Assembly: GCF_900764565.1 (NCBI RefSeq)
Contig: NZ_CAAFOM010000063.1
Span: 1-12,336 of the forward strand
Length of the DNA stretch: 12,336 nucleotides
Origin: an uncultured Catenibacterium sp.
Lineage (GTDB): Bacteria; Bacillota_I; Bacilli_A; Erysipelotrichales; Coprobacillaceae
Direction: 5' to 3'
Shown: in pieces, positions 1 to 6,896 of the stretch
Position numbering within the stretch: the first letter of the stretch is position 1
How the letters are laid out: each line of letters starts with the position of its first letter
Translations under genes and position numbers: made by a program
Notes under the pieces: generated by a model
Database searches by the model: none
What the model was told of the DNA's origin: nothing
What the model saw: only the letters and a program-made list of their open reading frames with translations

Positions 1-54
1 AATTATTTTATGATTCCAGCACTTACAACATTGATGAATTCTTCCTATCTATGA
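1..54 (+). CDS. possible 3' end of a truncated plus-strand gene
   Basis: Frame 1 is open from the left edge for 17 codons and ends at TGA 52-54, giving a hydrophobic tail that reads NYFMIPALTTLMNSSYL. If real, it is the C-terminus of a gene entering from the left and converging on the HxlR gene, overlapping that gene's stop by about ten bases. An open stretch of 17 codons is easily due to chance and there is no terminator beside it, so this is only a possibility. No family can be named. Confidence 0.2.
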   Translation, partial: NYFMIPALTTLMNSSYL

Positions 55-419
55 TCACATTTCTGACATTGTGTGAGTGTATGTTCATTTCCTTCACGAT
101 AAAATGCATCCGACCAGCTACATATATTTTGTAAAATAGGGACAACAGATTCCCCTTTTTTTGTAAGTGAGTATTCTACTCTTGGTGGTATCTCATCATA
201 AGATTTTCTATTCACAATACCATCTTTAATTAATTCTTTAAGTGTAGATGCAAGAACAGCATCTGTGATATTACACATTTCTTTTCTTATTTCACTGTAT
301 CTGAGTTTTTTCTTTCCAGCAAGAACACAAATAATACGAGATTTCCATTTACCTCCAAATACACTTAATCCATATTCTAATGGACAACGAATGTCTTCCT
401 TAATCTTCTTCTGATACAT
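45..419 (-). CDS. HxlR-family winged-helix transcriptional regulator
   Basis: A 124-residue cytoplasmic DNA-binding protein with the HxlR layout: an N-terminal RCPLEYG motif with Cys12, then FGGKWKSRII, a winged helix around residues 35-85, and the family signature PPRVEYSLTKKG. In family members such as YodB and QsrR the conserved N-terminal cysteine senses quinones or other electrophiles. Cys12 occupies that place, so redox or electrophile sensing is a reasonable inference. A second pair, Cys118 and Cys121, lies in the C-terminal tail. I chose ATG 419 because AAGGAG lies 8 bases upstream; the in-frame GTG 428 and ATG 425 lie on or against that Shine-Dalgarno. Separated from tpiA by a terminator, so probably its own transcript. 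The target gene is unknown; these regulators usually control an adjacent reductase or efflux gene, which would be outside the left edge. Confidence 0.9.
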   Translation of the reverse strand: MYQKKIKEDIRCPLEYGLSVFGGKWKSRIICVLAGKKKLRYSEIRKEMCNITDAVLASTLKELIKDGIVNRKSYDEIPPRVEYSLTKKGESVVPILQNICSWSDAFYREGNEHTLTQCQKCDHR

Positions 420-449
420 CTTCATCACTCCTTGTTCATCATTCTATCA

Positions 450-477
450 ATAATATGTATTTATTAGAAGTTACTAA
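450..477 (-). promoter_or_regulatory. candidate promoter of the HxlR gene
   Basis: On the minus strand TATTAT (450-455) is a plausible -10 and TTAGTA (472-477) a weak -35, with a 16-base spacer. The segment contains a short TTAG/CTAA inverted pair that could serve autoregulation. Only the -10 is persuasive. Confidence 0.3.
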
Positions 478-500
478 GAGATTTAATAGTGAAAGCAAGG

Positions 501-534
501 CATAAAAAAAGATGATTCACTAGGAATCATCTTT
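501..534 (-). terminator. intrinsic terminator after tpiA
   Basis: A perfect 11-bp stem (508-518 pairs with 524-534) closes a 5-base loop. On the minus strand it is followed by a run of seven T (504-510, partly in the stem base). It sits 7 bases past the tpiA stop and ends the glycolytic transcript before the HxlR gene. Confidence 0.9.
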
Positions 535-540
535 CAATAA

Positions 541-1287
541 TTAGTCGTTTAAAGCTTCGATCATAGCTACGTATGATTCAACCTGTAATGATGCTCCACC
601 AACTAAAGCACCATCGATGTTAGGCTGTTCAAGTAAAGCTTTTAATGTAGCAGGCTTTACAGATCCTCCGTACTGAATTCTTACTTTTTCAGCAACGTCC
701 TGACCATAAAGTTCAGCAACTACACCTCTAATGTAACCACAAACGTCTTCTGCGATTTCATTAGTTGCAGTCTTACCAGTTCCGATAGCCCAGATTGGTT
801 CATAAGCGATAACTACTCTTTCAGCAGCTTCAGCTGTAACATCCTTGAATGCAGCAACAACCTGAGTCTTAACTACATCATGAGTCTTTCCAGCTTCATA
901 TTCTTCTAAAGATTCACCAACACAAACGATTGGAGTCATACCGTTGTTTAATACCTGAAGCATCTTTAAGTTAACAGTTTCATCAGTTTCACCGAAGTAC
1001 TGTCTTCTTTCAGAATGTCCTAAGATAACCCATTCAACACCAATTTCTTTTAACATTCCAACGCTTACTTCACCAGTATAAGCACCATTGTCTTTGAAAT
1101 GGCAGTTTTCAGCAGCAACGATTAAGTTCTTTGCGCCTTCTTTAGCAGTTGCTAAATCTAAGAAAGGAGTAGCGATACCCCAATCAGCTTTATCAGTTAC
1201 TTTACCATCAACAGCAGCAACAAATTCCTTTGTTTCTGCGATGCCATGGTTCATTTTCCAGTTTCCTACAATAATTGGTTTTCTCAT
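541..1287 (-). CDS. tpiA: triosephosphate isomerase
   Basis: A 248-residue cytoplasmic TIM-barrel enzyme that interconverts dihydroxyacetone phosphate and glyceraldehyde 3-phosphate. All catalytic elements are visible: Asn9 and Lys11 in GNWKMN, the electrophile His91 in GHSERR, the base Glu163 in AYEPIWAIGTG with the mobile phosphate-gripping loop 6 after it, and the YGGSV phosphate-binding motif near residue 207. The length is normal for the bacterial enzyme. The start has AGGAG about 12 bases upstream, a slightly long spacing. It follows pgk by 24 bases with no terminator between, so the two are co-transcribed, and a strong terminator follows. The genes that often flank this pair (gapA, phosphoglycerate mutase, eno) are absent here. 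Confidence 0.98.
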   Translation of the reverse strand: MRKPIIVGNWKMNHGIAETKEFVAAVDGKVTDKADWGIATPFLDLATAKEGAKNLIVAAENCHFKDNGAYTGEVSVGMLKEIGVEWVILGHSERRQYFGETDETVNLKMLQVLNNGMTPIVCVGESLEEYEAGKTHDVVKTQVVAAFKDVTAEAAERVVIAYEPIWAIGTGKTATNEIAEDVCGYIRGVVAELYGQDVAEKVRIQYGGSVKPATLKALLEQPNIDGALVGGASLQVESYVAMIEALND

Positions 1288-1311
1288 TTTAAATTATATC
1301 TCCTCGAAAAA

Positions 1312-2496
1312 TTATTTATCGTTGATAGCAGCGATACCTGGTAATACTTTACCTTCCATATATTCTAATGATGCTCCTCCACCAGTAGAAATATGAGATA
1401 CCTTATCAGCGAATCCTAACTGCTTAACAGCAGCTGCAGAGTCACCACCACCGATGATAGTGTTAGCACCCTTAAGGTTAGCTAACATGCTACATACAGC
1501 TTTAGTACCTTCTGCGAACTTAGGCATTTCGAATACACCCATAGGGCCATTCCAGATAACTGTCTTAGCACCTTCAAGTTCTTTAGCGAATAATTCAACA
1601 GTCTTAGGACCAATATCAAGACCCATGTATCCTTCAGGTACATCTTCACCAACAACCTTGATATCTCCATCTTCACCAAACTTACTGCTTACTACAGAGT
1701 CGATTGGAAGGATTAACTTATCTCCACCCTTTTCGATGAATGACTTAGCTAAGTCTACCTTATCTTCTTCAACTAATGAAGAACCAACTGTATGTCCCTG
1801 AGCTTTAGCGAAAGTATAGCACATACCACCACCGATAATAATCTTATCAGCAATGTTTAATAAGTTTTCAATTACACCGATCTTAGAAGATACTTTAGAA
1901 CCACCTAAGATAGCTACTAAAGGTCTTTCTGGATCAGATACAGCCTTACCAATATAAGCGATTTCCTTTTCTACTAAGAAACCAGCAACTGCTGGTAAGT
2001 GAGCAGCGATTCCTACAGTTGAAGCATGAGCTCTATGAACTGAACCGAATGCATCTTCTACGAATACATCACCAAGTGATGCCCAGTAAGCACCTAATTC
2101 TGGATCGTTCTTAGTTTCACCAGCTTCATAACGAGTGTTCTGAACTAAGATAACCTGTCCGTTTTCAGCGTTCTTAACTGCTTCTTCAAGTTCAGCACCG
2201 CGAGTAGCGTTTACGAACTTAACATCTCTTCCTAATAATTCAGCAAGTTTAGGAGCAACAACAGCCATATCGTTCTTAGCTTTGTCTTCTTCCTTCTTGA
2301 TCTTACCTAAGTGAGAGAAAAGTACAACAGCCTTTGGGTTGTGATCTAATAAGTAGTTGATTGTTGGTAATGCAGCAACAACTCTGTTATCGTCTGTAAT
2401 TTCTCCTGTGTTTTTGTCTCTTGGTACATTGAAATCTACACGTACAAGAACTGTCTTGCCTGCGACATCAATATCTCTAATTGTTAATTTATCCAT
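1312..2496 (-). CDS. pgk: phosphoglycerate kinase
   Basis: A 394-residue monomeric cytoplasmic enzyme that transfers phosphate from 1,3-bisphosphoglycerate to ADP. N-terminal substrate-binding residues are Asp21 and Asn23 in VRVDFNVP, with the SHLG loop near residue 62 and DAFGSVHRAHAS near 150. The C-terminal nucleotide domain has GGSKVSSKI, WNGPMGVFE, GGGDSAAA and HISTGGGASLE. The SHLG loop continues KIK where many orthologues have RPK; I recall the same Lys in the staphylococcal enzyme, so this is a subfamily trait rather than a defect. The start has AGGAGG 10 bases upstream. A promoter-like element lies just before it, but there is no terminator between it and the upstream gene, so it may also be read through from there. 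Confidence 0.98.
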   Translation of the reverse strand: MDKLTIRDIDVAGKTVLVRVDFNVPRDKNTGEITDDNRVVAALPTINYLLDHNPKAVVLFSHLGKIKKEEDKAKNDMAVVAPKLAELLGRDVKFVNATRGAELEEAVKNAENGQVILVQNTRYEAGETKNDPELGAYWASLGDVFVEDAFGSVHRAHASTVGIAAHLPAVAGFLVEKEIAYIGKAVSDPERPLVAILGGSKVSSKIGVIENLLNIADKIIIGGGMCYTFAKAQGHTVGSSLVEEDKVDLAKSFIEKGGDKLILPIDSVVSSKFGEDGDIKVVGEDVPEGYMGLDIGPKTVELFAKELEGAKTVIWNGPMGVFEMPKFAEGTKAVCSMLANLKGANTIIGGGDSAAAVKQLGFADKVSHISTGGGASLEYMEGKVLPGIAAINDK

Positions 2497-2519
2497 TAAT
2501 TATCATCCTCCTACGACGA

Positions 2520-2528
2520 ATTATAGCA
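2520..2528 (-). promoter_or_regulatory. candidate extended -10 promoter of pgk-tpiA
   Basis: The minus strand carries TGCTATAAT, a perfect extended -10 box, with no convincing -35 (best hexamer TGTATA, 3 of 6, at 17 bases). Transcription would begin about 2513, immediately before the AGGAGG at 2507-2512, giving a very short leader of about 17 bases. Confidence 0.5.
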
Positions 2529-2571
2529 CAATTAAATATTTATATACAATCAAAAATACTATTCTTACTAA

Positions 2572-3465
2572 TTATCTATTTACAGATGACGCAATTTTGT
2601 GATATGTCCATCTTTTTCCTCTAATGGCAACGCTTAACGTCATAATATTTTCAGGTAAAGCCATACCACACCATCCAGCATCACCGATATGCTGAATATC
2701 TACACCACATCTTTTATTCACAATCGCGATTTCTCTAACTGTTTCAGTATCTGCACCTTCCTGGCTTGTACCAATTGCAGATAAAGCTAATGCATTATGT
2801 GCATGAATATATTCACAAGCTTTAGTTACTGTTGCTTCAGATAATCCTGGTACAGTATTGACAGCTGGCATTAAGATGACATCAGCACCTGCATCAATGA
2901 ATTCCTTAATCGCTTCTAAGTCTACAACTGGTTCATTGACACCAGCACCATGCATCTTACCGGCAATAATTAAGCCCTTGAAATACTTCTTAGCTTCCTT
3001 GATTGCAGCTGCAATAGAATGATTAGATACACCAACACCTGGGTTACCTGTTAAACAGATGAAGTTGAATCCTAATTCCTGTGCTTTCTTAAATGTTTCT
3101 GCAGTTGCCTGTCTACCAGATGCAATTGTCTGTCTTTCTTCAAGCATATCAGCATCTAAGTCTACTGGTTCAAGGTTACATCCTACTGGTCTACCAATTA
3201 ATTCCTGTAACTTCTTAACTGGTTCATCACATTCTGGTAAACCATTGATCACTGGATTATTGCAATCAAATACGTTTAAAAGAACCATGTCACTACCAAA
3301 AGACACAGCAAGTTCTGCATTTGTTAAATCTCCTAATAATGGTGGAATAGCCACTACTGTTTCAGTCATGACAGTTCTTCCTTCGCATGCAAGAATAGAC
3401 TGTTTTAATTCTTCTCCATTCATTGCAAGCATTTCACTTGTTGTACAATTCAATAATCTTTTCAT
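2572..3465 (-). CDS. probable TIM-barrel protein of unknown function (resembles DUF7916)
   Basis: A 297-residue soluble protein without signal peptide or membrane segment. Its sequence alternates hydrophobic strands and amphipathic helices in the manner of a (beta/alpha)8 barrel. Strand ends carry likely phosphate- or ligand-binding loops: GNPGVGVSNHS (140-150), AGKMHGAG (168-175), GADVILMP (193-200) and GDAGWCGMALPEN (271-283). I recall similar proteins in sugar-related clusters of Gram-positive bacteria, called DUF7916 or loosely PEP-phosphonomutase-like, but I cannot verify this here and no catalytic signature of that superfamily is obvious. GGAGG sits 8 bases before the start. It lies between a HAD phosphatase and pgk-tpiA, all in the same direction, so a role with a sugar or triose phosphate is inferred from context only. 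Confidence 0.8.
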   Translation of the reverse strand: MKRLLNCTTSEMLAMNGEELKQSILACEGRTVMTETVVAIPPLLGDLTNAELAVSFGSDMVLLNVFDCNNPVINGLPECDEPVKKLQELIGRPVGCNLEPVDLDADMLEERQTIASGRQATAETFKKAQELGFNFICLTGNPGVGVSNHSIAAAIKEAKKYFKGLIIAGKMHGAGVNEPVVDLEAIKEFIDAGADVILMPAVNTVPGLSEATVTKACEYIHAHNALALSAIGTSQEGADTETVREIAIVNKRCGVDIQHIGDAGWCGMALPENIMTLSVAIRGKRWTYHKIASSVNR

Positions 3466-3490
3466 TTTCCATACCTCCGTAATTGCTTAC

Positions 3491-3496
3491 ATTATA
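3491..3496 (-). promoter_or_regulatory. candidate -10 box upstream of the unknown TIM-barrel gene
   Basis: A perfect TATAAT on the minus strand lies 12 bases before the GGAGG (3474-3478). There is no good -35 at 16-18 bases and no TG extension, so it may be a chance match in AT-rich DNA. If used, the leader would be about 20 bases. Confidence 0.3.
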
Positions 3497-3519
3497 CTAC
3501 ATCTTGTCGGAGATTTCTT

Positions 3520-4308
3520 CTATATAATATCTAATTTTTGTAAGGCTTTGAAAATGCCATCTTGATTATTGGTACTTGTTACATCGGATGCTATTTTTTT
3601 GATATCTTCAGGCGCATTTCCCATCGCAATACCCATTCCTACACTCTCTAACATCTCTTTATCATTATAGTTATCACCAAAAGCGACAATATCCTTCTTA
3701 CTAATAGAATAATAGTCACACAGATGATTAATGGCATCTGCTTTAGTGACACCTTCATTCATGATTTCAATTAAGATATCTGAAGAACAGGCAATCGAAC
3801 AATGAGGGAATCTTTCTTTTAAGCTTTTCTCTATCTCTTTTGTGTAGAGAGGATTACACATACATAATAGCTTATGTATTTTTCGAGAAGGATCTAAAGA
3901 AGAAAGTGTCCCTTGTTGTGCTTCGGCTTTTACTATACGCTCTTCTCTTAATACACGAGGATCTTCTTTGTCCTCTACTAACCAATCATGTAATGCATAA
4001 ATATTCACAGTACAATCAAACTTCTTCTCTTTAATAAAAGAAATCACTTCTTCTGTCTGTGTATAACTCATGCCATTTTCATACAACACATTGCCCTTTT
4101 CATCTAGGATAAGGCCTCCACTAAAACAGATCATCGGACAAACAATATCATTCTCTTTTAGTATTGGATAGATTCCTTCTGGACTTCTTGCAGAGACAGG
4201 CAAAAAAGGAATATTTAAAGATTTAATCGCGTCTCTTGTTTTAGGACTGATATGATGGTCATCTGTCAGTAATGTGCCATCTATATCACTTAATATACAT
4301 TGATACAT
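3520..4308 (-). CDS. Cof-type HAD-IIB family phosphatase
   Basis: A 262-residue cytoplasmic haloacid-dehalogenase-superfamily phosphatase with a C2B cap. Motif I is DIDGTLL with nucleophile Asp8 and acid/base Asp10, motif II is Ser39 in PVSAR, motif III Lys189 in GVTKADAI, and motif IV GDNYND at 211-216 for Mg2+. Such enzymes dephosphorylate sugar phosphates, sugar-alcohol phosphates or flavin precursors; the substrate cannot be read from sequence. I chose ATG 4308, which has GGAGG 7 bases upstream, over an in-frame start 30 bases earlier that would lie inside the preceding terminator hairpin. The Shine-Dalgarno directly abuts the T-tract of the PTS terminator, so expression may depend on read-through. 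Its position next to a PTS fits removal of excess or unwanted sugar phosphate. Confidence 0.93.
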   Translation of the reverse strand: MYQCILSDIDGTLLTDDHHISPKTRDAIKSLNIPFLPVSARSPEGIYPILKENDIVCPMICFSGGLILDEKGNVLYENGMSYTQTEEVISFIKEKKFDCTVNIYALHDWLVEDKEDPRVLREERIVKAEAQQGTLSSLDPSRKIHKLLCMCNPLYTKEIEKSLKERFPHCSIACSSDILIEIMNEGVTKADAINHLCDYYSISKKDIVAFGDNYNDKEMLESVGMGIAMGNAPEDIKKIASDVTSTNNQDGIFKALQKLDII

Positions 4309-4319
4309 ACATATACCTC

Positions 4320-4353
4320 CAAAAAAAATGAGCATCACTGATAGTGATGCTCA
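4320..4353 (-). terminator. intrinsic terminator of the mannose-family PTS operon
   Basis: An 11-bp perfect stem (4329-4339 with 4343-4353), a 3-base loop and eight T on the minus strand (4321-4328). It lies 37 bases past the last gene of the PTS operon and immediately before the ribosome binding site of the HAD phosphatase gene. Confidence 0.92.
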
Positions 4354-4390
4354 ATTAGCTAAAACTTCAAACTAGTATAAGTTGATAGGA

Positions 4391-4654
4391 TTATTGAATT
4401 AAATCTAAAATCTTATTGACGTTGTTTCTACCATTTCGAATACCAAGCCCAATGATCACAGAAGCAATAACACAAAGCACCATATCAATAATTCCTACAA
4501 TTCTTAATATAAGAGAAGATGGTCCAAATAAAACGAACGCAAGGAACAATGAGGAAAAAATAATTGAACACTTAAGCCATCTCTTTAAGTTATTAAGCAT
4601 CTTGGTTTGATATTTTACTTCGTCTACATAATGTGATTTAAGCTCTTTATTCAT
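4391..4654 (-). CDS. small two-helix membrane protein of the PTS operon, unknown function
   Basis: An 87-residue protein with a charged, Lys-rich N-terminal amphipathic segment (1-27), two hydrophobic helices (about 28-43 and 48-71) joined by a short GPSS turn, and a basic tail with IRNGRNN. This suggests an integral membrane protein with both ends in the cytoplasm. AAGGAG lies 9 bases before ATG, and the gene begins 19 bases after the IID gene and ends before the operon terminator, so it is the fifth gene of the PTS operon. It is not the DUF956/ManO protein that often follows IID in lactic acid bacteria, being shorter and membrane-embedded. I do not recognise the family. A role as an accessory or regulator of the PTS permease is a guess from position. 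Confidence 0.8.
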   Translation of the reverse strand: MNKELKSHYVDEVKYQTKMLNNLKRWLKCSIIFSSLFLAFVLFGPSSLILRIVGIIDMVLCVIASVIIGLGIRNGRNNVNKILDLIQ

Positions 4655-4673
4655 GATAGAACGCTCCTTTATA

Positions 4674-5510
4674 TTAGTATTTTAATCCAGGGTTGAAGAA
4701 TCCAATGATTACACCTACGAAAGCAATAACTACAAGTAATAACATTACTTTGATAGGAGACATTTTCTTCTTAGATAATAGATACCAGCAAAGAATTACG
4801 AATACTGCTGTTAAGAATCCAGGATATACACCATCTAATGTTTTCTGTAATTCTAAGAAAGGTTTAGTTGCACCAGCTGCAGTCATTGTGAATGAAGTCT
4901 TGATACTTACCCAAGTCGCTGCAACAGCACCAATAACGATACCACCTAACATTGTGATAGATTCTCTTAATGCTTCACCCTGAGGACCTACTAAGAAGTC
5001 TACGGCTTTACCACCAAGTTCATAACCTTTGAAATATAAGAATTTCATACCAAAGTATGCGAATAAGTTCCATACGATGATATAGAAGATAGCACCAAGA
5101 GGAGATCCTCCAGTACTCATACCTAATGCGATACCTAATAAGATAGGAATAACAGTACCAACAACTAATGAGTCACCAATACCAGCGATTGGACCCATTA
5201 AACCAGCACGTAAACCATTGATTGTTTCATCATCTACGTCATCAGCACCGTTTGCACGTGCTTCTTCAAGACCAGCAGTTACACCAACAATAACAGTACC
5301 TAACTGAGGTTCAGTGTTAAAGAAAGCTGTATATGTTTTTAAAGCTTTTGCCTGATCTTCTTTTTTGTCATATAACTCTTCGATAATTGGTAACATTGAT
5401 GTTAAATAACCAAAAGTCTGCATATGTTCCTGTGAGAAACATGTAAGGTTACCATAATACCAATGATGGAATGATTTTGATAGAGTTTTCTTTGAAATCT
5501 TCTTTTCCAT
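4674..5510 (-). CDS. PTS mannose/fructose/sorbose-family IID component
   Basis: A 278-residue subunit of the membrane translocon, which with IIC carries the sugar while IIB phosphorylates it. Family features are FSQEHMQTFGYLTSMLPIIEELY (residues 25-47), FFNTEP, and the hallmark GLMGPIAGIGDS (103-114), followed by hydrophobic segments near 117-130, 138-150, 188-202, 231-245 and 253-271. I chose ATG 5510, which has GAGGAGG 9 bases upstream; in-frame ATGs further upstream would overlap the end of the IIC gene and lack that spacing. Only one base separates it from the IIC stop, and its Shine-Dalgarno is made of the codons for IIC's terminal acidic residues, so the two are translationally coupled. 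The exact sugar (mannose, glucose, amino sugar or other) cannot be told from sequence. Confidence 0.96.
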   Translation of the reverse strand: MEKKISKKTLSKSFHHWYYGNLTCFSQEHMQTFGYLTSMLPIIEELYDKKEDQAKALKTYTAFFNTEPQLGTVIVGVTAGLEEARANGADDVDDETINGLRAGLMGPIAGIGDSLVVGTVIPILLGIALGMSTGGSPLGAIFYIIVWNLFAYFGMKFLYFKGYELGGKAVDFLVGPQGEALRESITMLGGIVIGAVAATWVSIKTSFTMTAAGATKPFLELQKTLDGVYPGFLTAVFVILCWYLLSKKKMSPIKVMLLLVVIAFVGVIIGFFNPGLKY

Positions 5511-5511
5511 T

Positions 5512-6360
5512 TTAGATATCCTCCTCGTCATCATCATCTAAATCATCTGCAGCAACAACAGCTGGTTTTGATAAAGAAAGCATTTTGATCTTGTAATTGA
5601 TTAAAGCGAATAATGCAGCAATTAATGTTGCAGATACTAAGTTAATGCCAAGTGAAGCAGCTAAAGTGAAACCAAAGAAGAATGGGATAAAATCTACTGC
5701 TTTAGTTACAATCTGTTTTAATAGAATAGCAATTCCGACACAAGGTAATAATGAACCAACAGTGAATAATGTCTTCATAGCAAGACCATCCATTGGTAAG
5801 TAGTTCTTGATTAATTCAACCATTGGTGCACCCATTTTACACATGATTAATGTTGGAATGAATGAACAAATGATATGTGAAATCCAAGGAAGTAACCAGT
5901 CAACTGTATATAATTTCTTGAAATCACCTTTTTCAACTGCAGTCCAGCCAATATGCTGCCATGCTAAGTTGATAGTCGCTGTTCCATAGAATAATACTGT
6001 ACCTAATGTACCAACCATTGTACCAAATGAAGTAGCAAGACCCTGAGCCTTAACTGAAGAAGGATCTAAACCATAAGAATGAATCGCAATCATTGCTAGT
6101 GGGATACCAATGTAGCTGACAGCACGAACGTCTGCAGATACTGTTCCACCAGGAGTAACTAATGCGATATAAACTAACTGCATAGCGATACCAACAAGAA
6201 TACCTGTCTTTAAATCGCCTAAGATAAGACCACAAACTAAACCACCAACTAAAGGTCTACCTAATGTGTAGTTACCAATAGAAGTACCACCTAAACCTGG
6301 CATACTTGATAAACAAGCAAATAAACCAAGTAGGGCAGCTTGAAACCAACTAATTTCCAT
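5512..6360 (-). CDS. PTS mannose/fructose/sorbose-family IIC component
   Basis: A 282-residue polytopic permease subunit. The N-terminus has PGLGGTSIGNYTLGRPLVGGLVCGLILGD cut by turns as in the family (residues 21-49), followed by QLVYIALVTPGGTVSADVRA (61-80), which matches the conserved substrate-channel region, and several long hydrophobic helices to about residue 260. GGGAG lies 8 bases before the start. It forms the sugar-translocating core with IID. The unusual part is the C-terminus: after KPAVVAA the last 11 residues are almost all Asp or Glu (272-282, ending DDDDEEDI), closely resembling the tail of IIA in the same operon. The canonical E. coli ManY, as I recall it, has no such tail. 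Confidence 0.96.
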   Translation of the reverse strand: MEISWFQAALLGLFACLSSMPGLGGTSIGNYTLGRPLVGGLVCGLILGDLKTGILVGIAMQLVYIALVTPGGTVSADVRAVSYIGIPLAMIAIHSYGLDPSSVKAQGLATSFGTMVGTLGTVLFYGTATINLAWQHIGWTAVEKGDFKKLYTVDWLLPWISHIICSFIPTLIMCKMGAPMVELIKNYLPMDGLAMKTLFTVGSLLPCVGIAILLKQIVTKAVDFIPFFFGFTLAASLGINLVSATLIAALFALINYKIKMLSLSKPAVVAADDLDDDDEEDI

Positions 6361-6390
6361 AATTTTTTTCTCCCTTAAATATTAATATTG

Positions 6391-6882
6391 TTAATAACCG
6401 AATTTACCTTTGAAATCATCCCATGTACCGATTGAAACATCTGGTAGTAAGGCAAATTTGATTTTATAACCTGCTTTAGCAATTCTTTCGAAAGCATCTG
6501 CTTCTTCCTGAGTAATAGACTGGTTATTACCAAGCTTTACAGCGCCTTCACGGTCATTACAAGGACCAACAATAACTGTATCAATACCACACTTGAATCC
6601 CTGATCTACTAAGATTGTAGCCATATCAATAGGATTCTTAGTGATTAAGAAATACTGAGTATCAGAATCTAATACCTTCTGAGATTTCTTAGCGAAAGCA
6701 TCAAGTGTCCAGACAAATGTCTTTTTACCACTTGCAGCTTTATAAGCAGCCTTTAATACACTGTTACCTGCTGCTTTATCATTCACTGCTACTAAACCAT
6801 CACAAGGATATTCTCTAGCCCAGCGAGTACAAGTCTGACCATGAATCATACGGTCATCAATACGAATAAATGAAACTGACAT
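6391..6882 (-). CDS. PTS mannose/fructose/sorbose-family IIB component
   Basis: A 163-residue cytoplasmic phosphocarrier. The N-terminal active site FIRIDDRMIHGQ holds His14, the phospho-acceptor of this family; it takes phosphate from IIA and passes it to the sugar. The rest, with VAVNDKAAGN, VWTLDAFAKK and a C-terminal GYKIKFALLPDV segment, fits the single-domain IIB of normal length. ATG is preceded by AAGGAGG, which overlaps the IIA stop codon region, and a gap of only 14 bases separates the two genes. Its presence as a separate gene from IIA differs from the fused ManX (IIAB) of E. coli. Confidence 0.96.
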   Translation of the reverse strand: MSVSFIRIDDRMIHGQTCTRWAREYPCDGLVAVNDKAAGNSVLKAAYKAASGKKTFVWTLDAFAKKSQKVLDSDTQYFLITKNPIDMATILVDQGFKCGIDTVIVGPCNDREGAVKLGNNQSITQEEADAFERIAKAGYKIKFALLPDVSIGTWDDFKGKFGY

Positions 6883-6896
6883 ATTTGTTTTCCTCC

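Noticed and set aside
1088..1396. Plus-strand open frames across tpiA, pgk and other minus-strand genes
   Set aside because: They lie opposite strongly conserved genes, have no ribosome binding sites and no recognisable protein features; they are antisense shadows.
1312..2496. SHLGKIK in Pgk as a damaged substrate loop
   Set aside because: The same Lys replacement occurs, as I recall, in staphylococcal Pgk, and all other motifs are intact.
4309..4338. Upstream in-frame start of the HAD phosphatase adding ten residues
   Set aside because: It would begin inside the terminator hairpin without a Shine-Dalgarno, while ATG 4308 has GGAGG at good spacing and places the DIDGT motif at the usual distance.
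4391..4654. The small gene after IID as a DUF956/ManO homologue
   Set aside because: It is shorter and has two clear membrane helices, unlike the soluble DUF956 protein.
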